Positions 18,205-27,830 of a stretch of 64,000 nucleotides of DNA are shown in pieces. The position numbers and the translations under genes were made by a program. The notes beneath the pieces are model-generated. The model was not told where the DNA came from. It searched no databases and saw nothing but the letters and a program-made list of their open reading frames with translations. This DNA comes from CAVSCR01 sp963726575 (GTDB taxonomy: Bacteria; Actinomycetota; Actinomycetes; JAHEKZ01), in the NCBI GenBank assembly GCA_963726575.1, contig CAVSCR010000003.1:620001-684000 (forward strand), written 5' to 3'. The first letter of the stretch is position 1. Every line of letters starts with the position of its first letter.

Positions 18205-19182
18205 TCATTGCGGCAGGGTCGCCGCTTTGAGGTCACGCCGCAGTTCTGGCGGCAGCGCGAACAACAACGTCTCGGTGGCCGCCGTCACCTCGTCAACATC
18301 GGAGTAACCACGCTCGTCCAGCCAGTGCAGCACGTCGTGGACCAGCGACTCAGGGACCGACGCACCGCTGGTCACCCCTACGACACTGGCTCCGGAGAGC
18401 CAGGCCTCGTCGAGCTCACCGGCGTTGTCGACGCGATGGGCCGCACCGGCCCCCGCCTCCAGCGCCACCTCGACGAGGCGCACCGAGTTCGAGGAGTTCG
18501 ACGATCCGACGACCACGACGAGGTCGGACTGGGACGCCATCAGCTTCACAGCGGCCTGACGGTTCTGCGTCGCGTAGCAGATGTCGTCGCTGGGCGGGTC
18601 GAGCAGCGCGGGGAACCGCTCGCGCAGAACCGCCACGGTGGCCAACGTCTCATCGACGGACAAGGTGGTCTGCGACAGCCACGCGAGCTTGTCGGGGTTG
18701 TCCACCTGAACCGTCCTGGCATGGTCCACGCCGTCGACGATCGTGATCGACGCCGGCGCTTCACCGCTGGTGCCCACCACCTCTTCGTGGCCCTCGTGCC
18801 CGATCAGAAGGATCTGGTAACCCTCGTCGGCGAACCTGGTCGCCTCGTGGTGGACCTTGGTGACCAGCGGGCAGGTGGCATCGATCGTTCGCAAGCCACG
18901 CTCGGCCGCTTCCTCGTACACCGTGGGCGCGACACCGTGGGCGGAGAACACGACCCGTGCACCTTCGGGCACCTCGTCGGTCTCCTCGACGAAGATCGCA
19001 CCCTTGGACTCGAGGTCCTCGACCACGTGACGGTTGTGCACGATCTGCTTACGGACGTAGACCGGCGGGCCGTACAGGTCCAGCGCCTTCTCGACGGTGA
19101 CCACGGCCCGGTCGACGCCGGCGCAGTAGCCGCGGGGGTTGGCCAGCAGCACGCGCCGCAGCTCGTCACCGGTGGCCGTCAT
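18205..19182 (-). CDS. ispH: 4-hydroxy-3-methylbut-2-enyl diphosphate reductase
   Basis: Last enzyme of the MEP isoprenoid pathway: reduces HMBPP to IPP and DMAPP with a [4Fe-4S] cluster. 325 residues. The three cluster Cys are visible in NPRGYCAGVDRAV, DATCPLVTKVH and DDICYATQNRQ. The proton-relay EEXD/E-type and substrate-binding segments (GHEGHEEVVGTSGE, SSNSSNS) are intact. The ATG has TACGAT 6 nt upstream and no Shine-Dalgarno sequence. The start is 36 bp from the divergent xseA start. It supplies precursors for the UppS-type synthase at 31995. Confidence 0.97.
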   Translation of the reverse strand: MTATGDELRRVLLANPRGYCAGVDRAVVTVEKALDLYGPPVYVRKQIVHNRHVVEDLESKGAIFVEETDEVPEGARVVFSAHGVAPTVYEEAAERGLRTIDATCPLVTKVHHEATRFADEGYQILLIGHEGHEEVVGTSGEAPASITIVDGVDHARTVQVDNPDKLAWLSQTTLSVDETLATVAVLRERFPALLDPPSDDICYATQNRQAAVKLMASQSDLVVVVGSSNSSNSVRLVEVALEAGAGAAHRVDNAGELDEAWLSGASVVGVTSGASVPESLVHDVLHWLDERGYSDVDEVTAATETLLFALPPELRRDLKAATLPQ

Positions 19183-19188
19183 GAGTTC

Positions 19189-19194
19189 ATCGTA
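19189..19194 (-). promoter_or_regulatory. -10 element of ispH
   Basis: TACGAT ends 6 nt before ATG 19182. Confidence 0.5.
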
Positions 19195-19206
19195 AGTGGC
19201 ACGCCC

Positions 19207-19212
19207 TAGGCT
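19207..19212 (+). promoter_or_regulatory. -10 element of xseA
   Basis: TAGGCT ends 6 nt before GTG 19219. The 14 bases 19205-19218 are identical to those before the class I fumarase gene (25156-25169). Confidence 0.5.
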
Positions 19213-19218
19213 GGCCGC

Positions 19219-20445
19219 GTGCCGTTGGAGACCTCACCGGAACACCCGGCGCCACTGCGCACCGTCGCCAACGCCGTCGCAGGCTGGATCAACCGCCTCG
19301 GGGCGGTGTGGGTGGAGGGACAGGTGACCCAGATCTCACGACGTCCCGGCTCGGGGACCGCATTCTTGACGTTGCGCGACCCGGTCGCCGAGGTCTCGGT
19401 CACGGTCACCTGCCCGGCCGCGCTGCTGGGAACGATCTCGCCACCGCTGGCCGACGGTGCCCGGGTCGTCATCCACGCCAAGCCCAACTTCTACCTGGCC
19501 CGCGGCAGCTTCTCCCTGGCCGCCAGCCAGATCCGGGCCGTCGGTCTGGGCGACCTGCTCGCGCGGATCGAGCGCACCCGCGCACTGCTGGCCAGCGAGG
19601 GACTGTTCGAGGAGTCCCGGAAGCGGCCGTTGCCGTTCCTCCCGACCAAGGTCGGCCTGGTGACCGGGCGGGCGTCGGCTGCCGAACGTGACGTCGTCGA
19701 GAACGCCCGCCGTCGGTGGCCGGCCGTTGAGTTCCGGATCGAAGAGGTGGTCGTGCAGGGCCCTGGTGCCGTACCCGAGGTCATCGCCGCCGTGCAGCGA
19801 CTCGACCGGGACCCGACGGTCGACGTCATCGTCATCGCGCGGGGCGGAGGGTCGGTCGAGGACCTGCTGCCGTTCTCCGAGGAAGAGCTCCTCAGGACGG
19901 TCGCGGCCACCACGACGCCCGTCGTGGCGGCGATCGGTCACGAGCAGGACGCACCACTGGTGGACCTCGTCGCCGACGTCCGCGCCAGCACCCCCACCGA
20001 CGCCGCACGACGCGTGGTGCCCGACGTGGCGGAGGAGCTGCACCGGGTCGCCACGGCGCGCGACCGGCTGCGCCGACGCCTGATGGGTCGACTGGACAAC
20101 GAGGAGCAGCGGTTGAACCAGCTGCGCTCGCGACCAGCGCTCGCCGACCCGGACGCGTCTCTTCGGCAACGTCAGGTCGCGGTCGAGCAGGAACGCGGCC
20201 GCGCCCGCCAGGCGATCGGTCATCGTCTGGGTCGAGCCGTCGACGACCTTGCGCACACCAGGGCGCGCGTGCGAGCTCTGTCGCCGGCGGCGACGTTGGC
20301 TCGCGGGTATGCGGTCGTCGCGACCCGTGAAGCGGGGCAGGAGGTCATCGTGCGCGATCCCGAACAGGTGACTCCGGGGGTGGCCGTCCGGGTGCGAGTG
20401 GCACACGGCGAGTTCGCCGCCGTGGTCGCCGCGCCGCCCGCCTAG
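19219..20445 (+). CDS. xseA: Exodeoxyribonuclease VII large subunit
   Basis: Catalytic subunit of ExoVII, which degrades single-stranded DNA to short oligonucleotides in repair. 408 residues. An N-terminal OB-fold (about 20-110, with WVEGQVTQISRRPGSGTAFLTLRD) precedes the catalytic domain, which has GLVTGRASAAERDVVENARRR, IVIARGGGSVEDLLPF and IGHEQDAPLVDLVADVRASTPT. A coiled-coil region with a beta C-terminus follows. GTG start after TAGGCT. The stop overlaps the xseB promoter hexamer. Confidence 0.96.
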   Translation: MPLETSPEHPAPLRTVANAVAGWINRLGAVWVEGQVTQISRRPGSGTAFLTLRDPVAEVSVTVTCPAALLGTISPPLADGARVVIHAKPNFYLARGSFSLAASQIRAVGLGDLLARIERTRALLASEGLFEESRKRPLPFLPTKVGLVTGRASAAERDVVENARRRWPAVEFRIEEVVVQGPGAVPEVIAAVQRLDRDPTVDVIVIARGGGSVEDLLPFSEEELLRTVAATTTPVVAAIGHEQDAPLVDLVADVRASTPTDAARRVVPDVAEELHRVATARDRLRRRLMGRLDNEEQRLNQLRSRPALADPDASLRQRQVAVEQERGRARQAIGHRLGRAVDDLAHTRARVRALSPAATLARGYAVVATREAGQEVIVRDPEQVTPGVAVRVRVAHGEFAAVVAAPPA

Positions 20446-20448
20446 GGT
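20443..20448 (+). promoter_or_regulatory. -10-like element of xseB
   Basis: TAGGGT, formed partly by the xseA stop codon, ends 6 nt before GTG 20455; xseB may have its own promoter besides read-through. Confidence 0.4.
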
Positions 20449-20454
20449 GAGCAC

Positions 20455-20700
20455 GTGACTCCGGCCGATCCGCCACCTGTTGGCGACCTCGCGGGGCTGA
20501 GCTACGAAGCAGCCCGCGACGAGCTGAGCGAGATCGTTGCCCGCCTCGAGGGGGGAGGCCTCACGCTTGAGGAGTCCTTGGCCCTCTGGGAGCGCGGCGA
20601 GCAGCTGGCCGACCACTGCCAACGCTGGCTGGACGGAGCACGCGCCCGCGTCGCTGCTGTGCTGCAGACCGCTAGCGAAGCGAGCCCGCCAGCGTCGTGA
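20455..20700 (+). CDS. xseB: Exodeoxyribonuclease VII small subunit
   Basis: Regulatory small subunit of ExoVII, 81 residues, usual size. Family motifs LSYEAARDELSEIVARLEGGGLTLEESLALWERG are spread over residues 14-48 as two helices. It follows xseA by 9 bp. Its 3' end overlaps the convergent DUF4245 gene by 29 bp. Confidence 0.95.
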   Translation: MTPADPPPVGDLAGLSYEAARDELSEIVARLEGGGLTLEESLALWERGEQLADHCQRWLDGARARVAAVLQTASEASPPAS

Positions 20701-21250
20701 GCTCGGCCAGCGAGGCCTTGCCGGTCACCACCACGAGCAACCGACGCCCCGACACTCTCCGCGTGGTCACCAGCGCCTCCTTGCCGGTGGTCGGTGAGCG
20801 CAGGTGTCGCCAGGTGTGCCCGCCCGCCGAGACCGTCCCCACGAAGCGACCGTCATCGGTCCAGCTCGGGAGTACCGAGATCGGGGCGGCGTCGCTCTGC
20901 CGCACCTCGGCGTAGGACCCCAGGGGAGTCAGGTAGCCGACCAGCAGCAACGACCCGGAGGATGCCACTCCCGACTGATCCTCCGGAGCGAACCAGGCGG
21001 CCGTGGGACGCCACTGGGTGGATAGCCCGGTGGGCTCCCAGACCGGCAGGGCGTTGCCGATCCGCACGGCCGCGACCACGCCGGGCACATCCACGGGAGC
21101 CACCGCCGAGCCGGCTCCCCCCTCAGGTCGCTGCCACCACACCACGAGGAACAGCAGCGCGACGACCGCGCCGACCAGCGCCATCGAGCGCGCCATGTCG
21201 GCGACGGTCTCTCGGCCTCGCTTGCGGGCGGTCGGGGCGGTCGGCGTCAC
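20672..21250 (-). CDS. DUF4245 single-pass membrane protein
   Basis: 192 residues from GTG 21250. A basic N-terminus (ARKRGRETVADMARSM) and one transmembrane helix (about 21-38, ending LFLVVWWQ) lead to an extracytoplasmic domain with conserved WxPTGL, Trp-rich and RHLRSPTTGKEALV segments. Size, topology and position between xseB and glpX match the conserved actinobacterial DUF4245 family; function unknown. The start is supported by GACGAT 6 nt upstream; the open frame to 22495 is an antisense shadow of glpX. Confidence 0.82.
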   Translation of the reverse strand: MTPTAPTARKRGRETVADMARSMALVGAVVALLFLVVWWQRPEGGAGSAVAPVDVPGVVAAVRIGNALPVWEPTGLSTQWRPTAAWFAPEDQSGVASSGSLLLVGYLTPLGSYAEVRQSDAAPISVLPSWTDDGRFVGTVSAGGHTWRHLRSPTTGKEALVTTRRVSGRRLLVVVTGKASLAELTTLAGSLR

Positions 21251-21256
21251 CGGCCC

Positions 21257-21262
21257 ATCGTC
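21257..21262 (-). promoter_or_regulatory. -10-like element of DUF4245 gene
   Basis: GACGAT ends 6 nt before GTG 21250; weaker than the TANNNT cases. Confidence 0.35.
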
Positions 21263-21301
21263 GCCGAGGCCGACGCCGATCGTCGCATCGGGCCCTGCCG
21301 C

Positions 21302-21307
21302 TACGCT
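21302..21307 (+). promoter_or_regulatory. -10 element of glpX
   Basis: TACGCT ends 6 nt before GTG 21314. Confidence 0.5.
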
Positions 21308-21313
21308 CCCCCT

Positions 21314-22330
21314 GTGAATCCACCAGCCGAGGGCGAGAACGATCGCGCCACGGAGGTCCCCGACCGTAACCTCGGGCTGGAGCTCGGGCGGGTGACCGAG
21401 GCAGCCGCCGTGGCCGCCTCGCGTTGGGTCGGCCGCGGTGACAAGAACGGGGCTGACGGCGCGGCGGTCCACGCGATGCGCCGGCTCATCAACACCGTGT
21501 CCATGGCCGGCGTCGTCGTGATCGGTGAGGGCGAGAAGGACCACGCGCCCATGCTGTTCAACGGCGAAGAAGTCGGAGACGGGCACGGGCCCACCGTGGA
21601 CGTCGCCGTGGACCCCATCGACGGGACCACGCTGACCGCCAAGGGCATGGGCAACGCGTTGTCGGTGATCGCGGTCGCCGAGCGAGGGTCGATGTTCGAC
21701 CCCTCGGCGGTCTTCTACATGGAGAAGCTCGCGACCGGCCCGGAGGCGGCCGACCTCGTCGACATCCGGCTCCCGGTGGCCGAGAACATCGCCAGGGTCG
21801 CCAAGGCCAAGGACATCGAGAATCGCGACGTCACCGTGTGCATCCTCGACCGACCGCGCCACGCGCAACTCGTGCAGGACGTCCGCGAGACCGGAGCGCG
21901 GATCAAGTTCATATCCGACGGTGACGTCGCGGGCGCGATCATGGCCGCCAGCGAGGACACCGGAGTCGACCTCCTGCTCGGGATCGGGGGCACGCCGGAA
22001 GGGATCATCGCCGCCTGCGCATTGAAGTGCATGGGCGGTGTGATCCAGGGCCGCCTGTGGCCGGCTGACGACGACGAGCGACGGCGGGCACTCGACGCCG
22101 GCCACGACCTGGGCCGGGTGCTCTCGACCGACGACCTCGTACGCGGTGACAACGTCTACTTCGCCGCCACGGGTGTGACCGACGGCGACCTGCTCAAGGG
22201 AGTGCGTTTCCACCCTGGTGGTGCAACGACCGAGACGCTGGTGATGCGCAGCAAGAGCGGCACGATCCGCTTCATGCAGTCCGATCACAAGCTGCACAAG
22301 CTGCGGCGGTACGCCGACCCCGAACTCTGA
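21314..22330 (+). CDS. glpX: Class II fructose-1,6-bisphosphatase
   Basis: Gluconeogenic phosphatase converting fructose-1,6-bisphosphate to fructose-6-phosphate, the usual FBPase of actinobacteria. 338 residues. Metal-binding signatures are GEGEKDHAPML, DPIDGTTLTAKGM and GIGGTPEGIIAACALKCMGG. The C-terminus includes GVRFHPGGATTETLVMRS. GTG start with TACGCT upstream. Followed after 13 bp by an ABC exporter gene that may be co-transcribed. Confidence 0.96.
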   Translation: MNPPAEGENDRATEVPDRNLGLELGRVTEAAAVAASRWVGRGDKNGADGAAVHAMRRLINTVSMAGVVVIGEGEKDHAPMLFNGEEVGDGHGPTVDVAVDPIDGTTLTAKGMGNALSVIAVAERGSMFDPSAVFYMEKLATGPEAADLVDIRLPVAENIARVAKAKDIENRDVTVCILDRPRHAQLVQDVRETGARIKFISDGDVAGAIMAASEDTGVDLLLGIGGTPEGIIAACALKCMGGVIQGRLWPADDDERRRALDAGHDLGRVLSTDDLVRGDNVYFAATGVTDGDLLKGVRFHPGGATTETLVMRSKSGTIRFMQSDHKLHKLRRYADPEL

Positions 22331-22343
22331 GGCCGGGACTGCC

Positions 22344-23249
22344 GTGAGTGCAGCGATCGAGCTCCACGACGTCGTCAAGCGGTTCGGACAACTCACCGCG
22401 GTCGACGGACTCGACCTTCGGGTGCCGCGCGGGATCGTGCTGGGCTTGCTGGGACCGAACGGCGCAGGCAAGTCCACCACGATGCGGATGCTCACCGGTC
22501 AGGCGATCGCGGACTCCGGCACGATCCGCGTCCTCGACCTGGACATCCCGCACGACGCGAAGACGGCGCGGGCGCGCATGGGCGTGGTTCCGCAACAGGA
22601 CAACCTCGACACCGAGCTGACCGTGCGCCAGAACCTCGCGATGTTCGCAGTGCTCTACCGGGTCCCGCGACGAGGGCGCCGCGCGGCCGTCGACCGGGCA
22701 CTCGAGCTGGCCCAGCTCACCGAGCGCGCTGACGCCACCGTGACCGAGCTCTCCGGGGGCATGAGGCGCCGGCTCCTGATCGCGCGCGGGTTGGTGCACG
22801 ACCCGGAACTGGTCCTGCTGGACGAGCCCACGGTCGGCCTCGACCCGCAGGTCCGCCAGGACCTGTGGACGTTGATCGACGCCCTGCGCAACGAGGGTAA
22901 GACCGTGCTCATGTCCACGCACTACATCGAGGAGGCCGAGCGCCTCGCCGACGACGTGGCCGTCATGTCGCACGGCCACGTGGTGGCGCAGGGCGCACCG
23001 CTGGCCCTGCTGGCCGAGCACGTCGGTGCGCAGGCCACGGAGTTCTACGGCCCTCCACAACGACTCGTCGAGGTCGAGGCACAGGCGGCCGCCGCCGGCC
23101 TGGTGACGCGTCGTACCGGACCTTCGGTGTCGGTCCTCGGATCAGAGCAGGTGCCGGCCGCAGTTCTCGGCGACCTGGGCGACGGGGTCAACCGTGCGGC
23201 GAATCTGGAAGACGTGTTCGTGCTACTCACCGGGGAGCGACTGGAATGA
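22344..23249 (+). CDS. ABC-2 exporter ATP-binding protein
   Basis: Cytoplasmic ATPase of a DrrA/NodI-type exporter, 301 residues. Walker A GPNGAGKST, Q-loop VVPQQDN, signature LSGGMRRRL, Walker B LVLLDEPTVGLD and switch His in STHYIEEAE. The C-terminal part carries the usual short regulatory region. The stop overlaps the permease ATG by 4 bp. The exported substrate is unknown; such pairs carry drugs, lipids or polysaccharides. Confidence 0.93.
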   Translation: MSAAIELHDVVKRFGQLTAVDGLDLRVPRGIVLGLLGPNGAGKSTTMRMLTGQAIADSGTIRVLDLDIPHDAKTARARMGVVPQQDNLDTELTVRQNLAMFAVLYRVPRRGRRAAVDRALELAQLTERADATVTELSGGMRRRLLIARGLVHDPELVLLDEPTVGLDPQVRQDLWTLIDALRNEGKTVLMSTHYIEEAERLADDVAVMSHGHVVAQGAPLALLAEHVGAQATEFYGPPQRLVEVEAQAAAAGLVTRRTGPSVSVLGSEQVPAAVLGDLGDGVNRAANLEDVFVLLTGERLE

Positions 23250-24046
23250 CCACTACCGACCTGGCGGCTCCACGCCATTCGCGACGCTACGAGTGGCCAT
23301 CGTTCGAAGGCGTCTGGAACCGCGAGTTCACGTTGTTCAAGCGGTACTGGGCGTCCACGACGTTCTCCTCCATCGTGCAACCCACGATCTACCTGCTGGC
23401 ATTCGGACTCGGCATCGGAAGCATGGTCGACGTCGCGGGTGGCAACGCCTACGTCCAGTTCGTCGGCACCGGGACCGTCGCCACCGCCGTGCTGTTCTCC
23501 TCCGCCTTCCCAGGGATGTTCAACACCTACGTGCGTCGGGTCTTCCAACGCACCTACGACGCCGTGCTCGCCGCACCCGTGGCGGTCGAGGAACTGGTGA
23601 CGGCTGAGGGATCGTGGATCGCACTGAAGGCAGGGGTCTACGGCACCGTGCCGCTGATCGTCACGTTCTTCTTCGGGCTGACGCCGACGTGGGGCATGCT
23701 CGCCGTACCGTTCATCGCCGGCCTGACCGGGCTCGGCTTCGCCTACTTCGGCATGTGGGTCTCGGCCATCGTCAAGACGATCGACTCGTTCACCTACGTG
23801 ACGTCCGCCGTTCTGACGCCGCTGTTTCTGGTAGCCGGCACGTTCTTCCCGATCACGAGCCTGCCGCACTGGGTGCAGGTGTTGGCTCAGTTCAACCCGC
23901 TCTACCACTGCGTCAAGCTCGTCCGCGACGCATCATTCCACTGGATGCCGGTTGAGGACGTTTACCACGTCAGCGTGCTGACACTGTTCGCCGTCATCAC
24001 ATGGTCGTTGGCGCTGTCGTCGTTGCGCGGCAAGCTCATCGACTGA
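23246..24046 (+). CDS. ABC-2 exporter permease
   Basis: 266-residue membrane partner of the preceding ATPase, six hydrophobic segments, NodJ/DrrB class. It contains WNREFTLFKRYWASTTFSS before the first helix and the ABC-2 signature region GTFFPITSLPHWVQVLAQFNP near the C-terminus. ATGA overlap with the ATPase gene indicates coupling. Confidence 0.92.
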   Translation: MTTTDLAAPRHSRRYEWPSFEGVWNREFTLFKRYWASTTFSSIVQPTIYLLAFGLGIGSMVDVAGGNAYVQFVGTGTVATAVLFSSAFPGMFNTYVRRVFQRTYDAVLAAPVAVEELVTAEGSWIALKAGVYGTVPLIVTFFFGLTPTWGMLAVPFIAGLTGLGFAYFGMWVSAIVKTIDSFTYVTSAVLTPLFLVAGTFFPITSLPHWVQVLAQFNPLYHCVKLVRDASFHWMPVEDVYHVSVLTLFAVITWSLALSSLRGKLID

Positions 24047-24066
24047 GTGGTGCGCGAAGCGATGGG

Positions 24067-24072
24067 TAGTCT
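24067..24072 (+). promoter_or_regulatory. -10 element of the glycosyltransferase gene
   Basis: TAGTCT ends 8 nt before GTG 24081. Confidence 0.4.
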
Positions 24073-24080
24073 CCCGACCT

Positions 24081-25118
24081 GTGGAGGTCCGCTTCGTGCT
24101 ACCAGACGCCTGGCGTATGGGCGGTCGGGTGCGCTCGGTGTTCAACCTTGCCGGGTCGCTCGCAGACCGGCACCACGTCGAGATCGCGAGCGCGGCCCGC
24201 AGCCAGCTGGAGCCGGCGCTGCCACCGCCGACGGGCGTGGCGCTGCTGCCGCTGCTCTCCGACGTCGAGCTCGCCGGATACGTCACCGACGCACGCACCG
24301 GTGTCGTGATCGGCACCTCGCCGGCGATCAACGTGGTGGTCGCGCAGCACCGTGCCGACGGCGTATTGGCCATCGGGCAGGAGCACGCCGAGCTGGGATG
24401 GCATCAAGGTGAGCGGCTCGAGCTGATCCGAGAGTGGTACCCGCGCCTAGATGCCTTGGTCTCACTGACCGACGGAGACGCCGCCGCCTACCGCGCCCTG
24501 CTGGCTGCGGGCGTCCGCACGCTCTGCATCCCGAATGCCATTGCCGACCCTGGCGACGTGCGCGCCGATCTGACCCAACCGGTCGCGGTCGCCGCCGGTC
24601 GGCTCGTCCCGAGCAAGGGCTACGACCTCCTGCTGCGCGCCTGGCGCAAGGTGGTGCAGGTGCACCCCGACTGGCGGTTGCGGATCTTCGGCGAGGGACC
24701 TGCCCGCCCCAAGCTCGAGAGGCAACTCACGCGGCTGGGCCTGGCCGACTCGGTACAGCTGCCGGGGTTCACCGATCATCTCGACGAGGAACTGGCCCGT
24801 GGATCGTTCTTCGTCCTCAGTTCCCGCCACGAGGGTCTGCCGATGGTGATCATCGAAGCCATGGCAGTCGGGCTCCCGGTGGTGAGCTTCGACTGTCCGA
24901 CGGGTCCGCGAGACCTGGTCGGTCCCGAGGAGGGGTTCCTCGTGCCCAACGGGAAGGTCGTGCAACTGGCGCGGGCGATGACCGCGATGATCGACCTCGG
25001 GCCCGGCCGGGAGGTCATGGGTGCGGCTGCCTGTTCGCGATCCGGGCAGTTCCGGCTGCCCGCGATCACCGGGCGTTGGGAGGACTTGTTCGACGAGCTG
25101 GCAAACCCGGCCGCCTGA
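24081..25118 (+). CDS. Family 4 glycosyltransferase
   Basis: GT-B retaining glycosyltransferase, 345 residues. The N-terminal acceptor domain begins with VLPDAWRMGGRVRSVFNLA. The donor domain has AGRLVPSKGYDLLLRAW, RIFGEGPARPKLE and the E-x7-E element HEGLPMVIIEAMAVGLPV. No signal peptide, so it acts in the cytoplasm or at the inner membrane face. The sugar and acceptor are unknown. The upstream ABC-2 exporter could move its product, but there is a separate promoter-like element, so this is only a suggestion. Confidence 0.88.
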   Translation: MEVRFVLPDAWRMGGRVRSVFNLAGSLADRHHVEIASAARSQLEPALPPPTGVALLPLLSDVELAGYVTDARTGVVIGTSPAINVVVAQHRADGVLAIGQEHAELGWHQGERLELIREWYPRLDALVSLTDGDAAAYRALLAAGVRTLCIPNAIADPGDVRADLTQPVAVAAGRLVPSKGYDLLLRAWRKVVQVHPDWRLRIFGEGPARPKLERQLTRLGLADSVQLPGFTDHLDEELARGSFFVLSSRHEGLPMVIIEAMAVGLPVVSFDCPTGPRDLVGPEEGFLVPNGKVVQLARAMTAMIDLGPGREVMGAAACSRSGQFRLPAITGRWEDLFDELANPAA

Positions 25119-25157
25119 CCGGCAGCGCCAGCCGCGGCTCGGTGCATGGCCACCACC

Positions 25158-25163
25158 TAGGCT
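25158..25163 (+). promoter_or_regulatory. -10 element of class I fumarase gene
   Basis: TAGGCT ends 6 nt before ATG 25170; shares a 14-base identical stretch with the xseA promoter. Confidence 0.5.
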
Positions 25164-25169
25164 GGCCGC

Positions 25170-26840
<1,671 letters not shown>

Positions 26841-26847
26841 GCGGGCT

Positions 26848-27732
26848 TCAGCCCAGGGTCACCTGGGCTCGGTCGAAGGCGGACACCGAGCCGTCGGCCA
26901 TCGACCGGTCGAACGCGATCACCACGTAGGTGCCCGCTGGCAAGCGAGGTGTGGTGAACGAGAAAGTGCCACGTTGTGGCATTCCGATCGACGCGGTAGC
27001 GGTCCCGGAAGCCACCACGGCACCCGCGTGACGCACCTGCCAGGCGAACTGCGCCTCGAAGACCGAGGCGCTTCCGGTGACGGTGATGGCCGAGCCTGGG
27101 ACGTGGGCGCCCCATTGCGGGTCGATGATCCAGATCGGTGCGATCACCTCGTCGGCGGGAGCGCGCACCAGGCGACGCAACGTCGAGGCGCCCGAAGGGC
27201 GGTGCAGTCGCAGGGTCACCTCGTTGGTCCCGGGCTGGGCAGCCGTCACCGTGTACACGAGTTGCTGCACAGGGAGTGAGTCCCGCGCCGGGGTCGAGTC
27301 GGTGGGCAGGTCCAGCGTGACTTGCACGACCGCACCGCGCTCCGAGACGCTGCGCAGGCTCGTCGTCGACGGCCATCCGCTGCGGTAGGCCGGGTCGGCC
27401 GCCGATCCGTTCAGCATCACGGCCAGTGCGGCCGTGGCCGCATCCGAAGGTCCGTTCTGCGACGGCACCGACGCGAACTCCCGGAACAGGCGTGGGCCGC
27501 GCGGCGTGGGGCTCACCCAGTAGACGGGCACCCGCAGCGCCGTTGAGGCGCTCGGCGATGCCGACCCCGTCGGCGACTGCGCTGTGGGCGCTCCGCTCGA
27601 CGGCGTCGCCGAAGCGCTCGGCAGCGTCGAAGCAGTCGACGGTGCCGAGGGCCCGGTTGGACCACCGCAGCTGCTCAGCAGCCCGACCAGCGCGCCGACG
27701 ACGGCCAGCGGCCAGGCTCGTGTCCCTCGCAT
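26848..27732 (-). CDS. GerMN/Gmad2-domain lipoprotein
   Basis: Predicted exported lipoprotein of 294 residues. The signal peptide ends in a lipobox LLSSC (Cys22), followed by a Ser/Thr/Pro-rich linker (about 25-75). A GerMN domain (about 80-190: VYWVSPTPRGPRLFREF, VQVTLDLP, VQQLVYTVTA) is followed by a Gmad2 Ig-like domain (about 200-294: PQWGAHVPGSAITVTGSASVFEA, FSFTTPRLPAGTYVVIAFDRS). These domains occur together in actinobacterial lipoproteins; role unknown, probably cell-wall associated. ATG 27732 is chosen because of GGAG just upstream. The longer frame to 28002 is an antisense shadow. Confidence 0.88.
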   Translation of the reverse strand: MRGTRAWPLAVVGALVGLLSSCGGPTGPSAPSTASTLPSASATPSSGAPTAQSPTGSASPSASTALRVPVYWVSPTPRGPRLFREFASVPSQNGPSDAATAALAVMLNGSAADPAYRSGWPSTTSLRSVSERGAVVQVTLDLPTDSTPARDSLPVQQLVYTVTAAQPGTNEVTLRLHRPSGASTLRRLVRAPADEVIAPIWIIDPQWGAHVPGSAITVTGSASVFEAQFAWQVRHAGAVVASGTATASIGMPQRGTFSFTTPRLPAGTYVVIAFDRSMADGSVSAFDRAQVTLG

Positions 27733-27817
27733 CTGCACTCCTTCATAGTCGTCCCTGCACCACGCCAGCGGCCAGAGGCTGACCTCCCGGAAGCCGGTCG
27801 AATCGCGGCGCCCGGCG

Positions 27818-27823
27818 TAACGT
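27818..27823 (+). promoter_or_regulatory. -10 element of fumC
   Basis: TAACGT ends 7 nt before GTG 27831 and favours that codon over GTG 27822, which lies inside the hexamer. Confidence 0.45.
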
Positions 27824-27830
27824 GCGCCGG

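Noticed and set aside
20672..22495. Minus-strand ORF of 607 residues read as one gene
   Set aside because: Only the last 192 residues (DUF4245) are real; the rest is antisense to glpX.
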